This document shows positions 63,401 through 64,000 of a stretch of 64,000 nt of DNA, in pieces; position 1 is the first letter of the stretch, and every line of letters starts with the position of its first letter. This stretch comes from Nematostella vectensis. Its lineage: Eukaryota; Cnidaria; Anthozoa; Actiniaria; Edwardsiidae. The notes under the pieces were generated by a model. The model searched no databases. It was not told the origin of the DNA and saw nothing but the letters and a program-made list of their open reading frames with translations. The DNA is taken from contig NC_064041.1 in the NCBI RefSeq assembly GCF_932526225.1, positions 1,624,699-1,688,698 of the forward strand. Direction: 5' to 3'. Made by a program: the position numbers and the translations under genes.

Positions 63401-64000
63401 CGGTGCCCAAAGGAGCAGTACCTGGGTCGATCTTTGCCTCTCTCTATTTTACAGGTAACGCAAATACACGAGATAACAAAAACTATGGGCGTAGTCGGAA
63501 TATGGCGAACCACTCGTATTGTAGCTTGTCCCTTTACAGGGAATCTGATTGGTTTAGCCGCTTGTATCTCTATTACAGGAAATCTGATTGGTTCAGCCGC
63601 TTGTCTGTCTATTATAGGGAATCTTATTGGTTCAGCCGCTTGTCTCTCTATCACATAGAATCCGATTGGCTAGAACCGCGTGTCTCTATTATAGTGAATC
63701 TAATTGGTTCAGCCGCTTGTCTCTCTATCACAGAGAATCCGATTGGCTTGAGCGGCTTGTTTCTCTATTACAGGAAATATGATTGGTTCAGCCGCTTGTC
63801 TCTCTATTACAGGGAACCTGATTGGTTCACCCTTTTGTCTCTCTATTACAGGGAACCTGATTGGCTCAGCTGTATATAACCTGATGACAGGTGGAGTAGA
63901 GCATTTACTACGCATACCCATTGGCTGTGGAGAACAAAACATGATCACTCTTGCTCCAAATGTCTACATCTTGGAGTTCCTCTCCAGCTCTAAACAAGTG
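45402..64000 (+). CDS. C3: Complement component C3 homologue, 3' end beyond window
   Basis: 27 exons, all AG/GT and in phase: 45402-45472, 45982-46154, 46364-46389, 46831-47008, 47620-47672, 48196-48213, 48712-48763, 49214-49296, 49554-49596, 50007-50091, 50941-51040, 51398-51634, 52237-52446, 54117-54236, 55248-55316, 55578-55775, 57920-58075, 58293-58367, 59145-59199, 59951-60145, 60588-60714, 61179-61407, 62348-62581, 62666-62717, 62901-62957, 63359-63454, 63852-64000. The 1047 residues start with a signal peptide (MAFVTRFVLTLVLTTLADC). MG domains follow (QIDKPIYTPSQT, FKPGLPFVVK, GVDESVYLL, VFQAVRDLDLGCG), then a furin site QRRTKR at ~683, a six-cysteine anaphylatoxin domain (TCC...KCC), a likely convertase site KNAR-VEED, FPETWIFD, and the thioester IPIGCGEQNM with Cys ~1023. 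Order and spacing match vertebrate C3; the anaphylatoxin exon excludes A2M/CD109. The catalytic His and C345C regions would lie to the right. Confidence 0.96.
46178..46312. repeat. CAT/CGT trinucleotide microsatellite
   Basis: Imperfect ATC/GTC repeats in C3 intron 2. Confidence 0.85.
46960..47215 (+). repeat. Partial copies of C3 exon 4 end and donor
   Basis: Downstream of exon 4 (ends 47008), three diverged copies repeat its last ~40 bases and the donor, at about 47030-47060, 47100-47131 and 47165-47215. The last is closest: ATGCCCATCTACACGCCCTC then CACAAACAG and GTACCA. All lack an acceptor. Confidence 0.85.
48290..48452. repeat. ~42-bp tandem repeat, four copies
   Basis: Unit with GAAGCATGGATAAACACACG then AACACATGGATAACACACA, in C3 intron 6. 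Confidence 0.9.
48898..49025 (+). repeat. Dispersed repeat, copy A
   Basis: Shares ACCTGTGATGTT, AGGGCCTGG and CCTGCAA-ACG in the same order with 52538-52668, two introns apart in C3. Unclassified. Confidence 0.6.
50100..50530. repeat. Small tandem repeats in C3 intron 10
   Basis: Three copies of a ~28-bp unit (TTGTATTGTGGTCCCGATGC) at 50119-50195, then three diverged ~120-bp copies (GTGCACGGT, ATAAGAAAATGACCCCC, GGAGGGGGGAGGGG) to ~50520. Confidence 0.75.
50953..51230 (+). repeat. Tandem duplication of C3 exon 11 without its start
   Basis: 51089-51178 repeats exon 11 from AAAGCCGCC to the donor, and the following ~50 bp of intron (TGATAGCACCTGGGGC) also repeats. The copy lacks the acceptor, and a change of TTACTG to TTAATG puts a stop (TAA) in the original frame. 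It is therefore a pseudo-exon with an intact GT. Confidence 0.9.
52538..52668 (+). repeat. Dispersed repeat, copy B
   Basis: See 48898-49025; same order of matching blocks, in C3 intron 13. Confidence 0.6.
52670..54116. other. C3 intron 13, remainder
   Basis: No exon seen. Three short direct repeats of AAGATGGCGGA occur at 53552-53590 and a G run at 53876-53884. Confidence 0.6.
54440..55270 (+). repeat. Acceptor-side copies of C3 exon 15
   Basis: The true acceptor region ATCATCTCCTGTAG and exon start GTGTCTGTAGGCCAGAC (55248) are repeated at about 54445-54475, partly at 54498-54516 and at 55190-55212, with a shared linker (TAACG-TCTTG--ATCTATTCT). A transposon has since split the array. Confidence 0.8.
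54519..55189. mobile_element. Nonautonomous inverted-repeat element, 671 bp
   Basis: Left end GGCTAATTAAGACTTGGGCT; right end reversed GGCTAATTAAGGCTCGACTA. A second inner block GGGCTTAT also matches inversely. The right ~200 bp match 44262-44455 (ATATATGCACATTT, TTCCATGGCAACAGACTGTG), so the family has at least two copies here. No transposase. Confidence 0.7.
55752..57185 (+). repeat. 32/39-bp array of C3 exon 16 ends and donors
   Basis: About 40 copies of a unit formed by the last 24 bases of exon 16 (GTCGAGAAT-GGTTTCCAAATAAG) and the donor GTAAGCAA; a longer variant has seven extra bases (AATCCAA). The first copy is the real exon end at 55775. Minus-strand frames up to 281 codons across it are repeat translations. 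Confidence 0.95.
57190..57919. other. C3 intron 16, remainder
   Basis: No exon or clear repeat recognised between the array and exon 17. Confidence 0.55.
58388..58737. repeat. 22-bp tandem repeat, ~16 copies
   Basis: Unit TATCCACCATCTACATCCTAGT in C3 intron 18, starting ~20 bp after the exon 18 donor. It does not include exon sequence. Confidence 0.9.
58790..58866. repeat. CCATAG hexanucleotide repeat
   Basis: About 12 perfect CCATAG units, preceded by an ATG microsatellite at 58748-58772. Confidence 0.95.
59200..59950. other. C3 intron 19
   Basis: Bounded by GTAAGA and CTTTGGCTTAG. No exon or notable repeat is visible. Confidence 0.6.
61790..62046. repeat. ~80-bp tandem repeat, three copies
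   Basis: Same family as 890-1100: GCTATCA-TTAAAGGGGTAG, then GGCCACGGTTT and GAGGAGAGGCG. Located in C3 intron 22, in the same orientation on the plus strand. Confidence 0.8.
62060..62330. repeat. 50-bp tandem repeat, about five and a half copies
   Basis: Unit GTGAATCAAGCCTTAGTTTT followed by ATCATCATTCAATGTCGATT and TTTATTACGT. Almost perfect copies reach to within ~20 bp of the acceptor of C3 exon 23. Confidence 0.95.
62958..63358. other. C3 intron 25
   Basis: Donor GTTGGT and acceptor CACTTGCTAG. Several C runs (63091-63099, 63245-63258). No other feature. Confidence 0.6.
63525..63851 (+). repeat. 39-bp array of C3 exon 27 acceptors and exon starts
   Basis: About nine units of TCTCTCTATTACAGGGAA then CCTGATTGGTTCAGCCGCTT and G. 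The final unit is the real acceptor (AG at 63850-63851) and first bases of exon 27. The frame from exon 26 stays open across the array to 63879 because the period is a multiple of three. Confidence 0.93.

Noticed and set aside
45402-64000. Alpha-2-macroglobulin or CD109 as the identity of the large gene
   Set aside because: A furin site plus a six-cysteine anaphylatoxin exon and a following convertase-like Arg are present, which A2M and CD109 lack.

Overview
This window looks like nuclear DNA of a cnidarian, most likely an anthozoan such as a sea anemone. The evidence is short introns with consensus GT/AG sites, intronless rhodopsin-like receptors, a complement C3 gene that keeps its anaphylatoxin exon, a Ty3/gypsy-type LTR element, a tRNA-derived SINE, and a very high load of minisatellites. 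This placement is inferred from gene style and not from a database search. Most coding exons were found by reading splice sites and reading frame by eye, because long open frames in this window are mostly repeat arrays.

Layout. Positions 267-15795 (minus strand) hold a ZER1/ZYG11-family gene. Fourteen phase-compatible exons encode the N-terminal LRRs and most of the armadillo-like region; the 3' end lies beyond the left edge. Nearly every intron holds its own tandem array or mobile element. A short gap with promoter-like motifs (15796-16344) separates it from a plus-strand gene (about 16345-23256) that ends in a PHD finger. That gene's first intron would contain a 3.3 kb array of a 19-bp satellite. 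An inverted copy of the satellite, with the same first ~38 bp, lies at 24780-25915. A degenerate LTR retrotransposon occupies 25922-30631. Two intronless class A GPCR genes on the minus strand (32066-33070 and 36350-37237) follow, each with a cluster of CACGTG-rich sequence on its 3' side. A 1.6 kb array of a 50-bp unit sits at 39945-41580. From 45402 to the right edge, 27 exons encode a complement C3 protein from signal peptide through furin site, anaphylatoxin domain and convertase site to the thioester GCGEQ motif.

Main observation. In both large multi-exon genes, several intronic minisatellites are built from the splice junctions themselves. After ZER1 exon 8 about 50 copies of a 17-bp unit repeat the donor, with two further copies of the exon's last 89 bases. 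After C3 exon 16 about 40 copies repeat the last 24 exon bases plus the donor. Before C3 exon 27 about nine copies repeat the acceptor plus the exon start, and this intron carries related sequence at both of its ends. Smaller cases occur at C3 exons 4, 11 and 15 and ZER1 exons 4 and 5. This suggests that exon-intron boundaries here repeatedly seed tandem duplication, giving introns packed with decoy splice sites and perhaps, in one case, creating an intron.

The genes are functionally unrelated: a CUL2 substrate receptor (ubiquitin pathway), a possible chromatin reader, two orphan receptors and a secreted immune protein. No operon-like cooperation is suggested.
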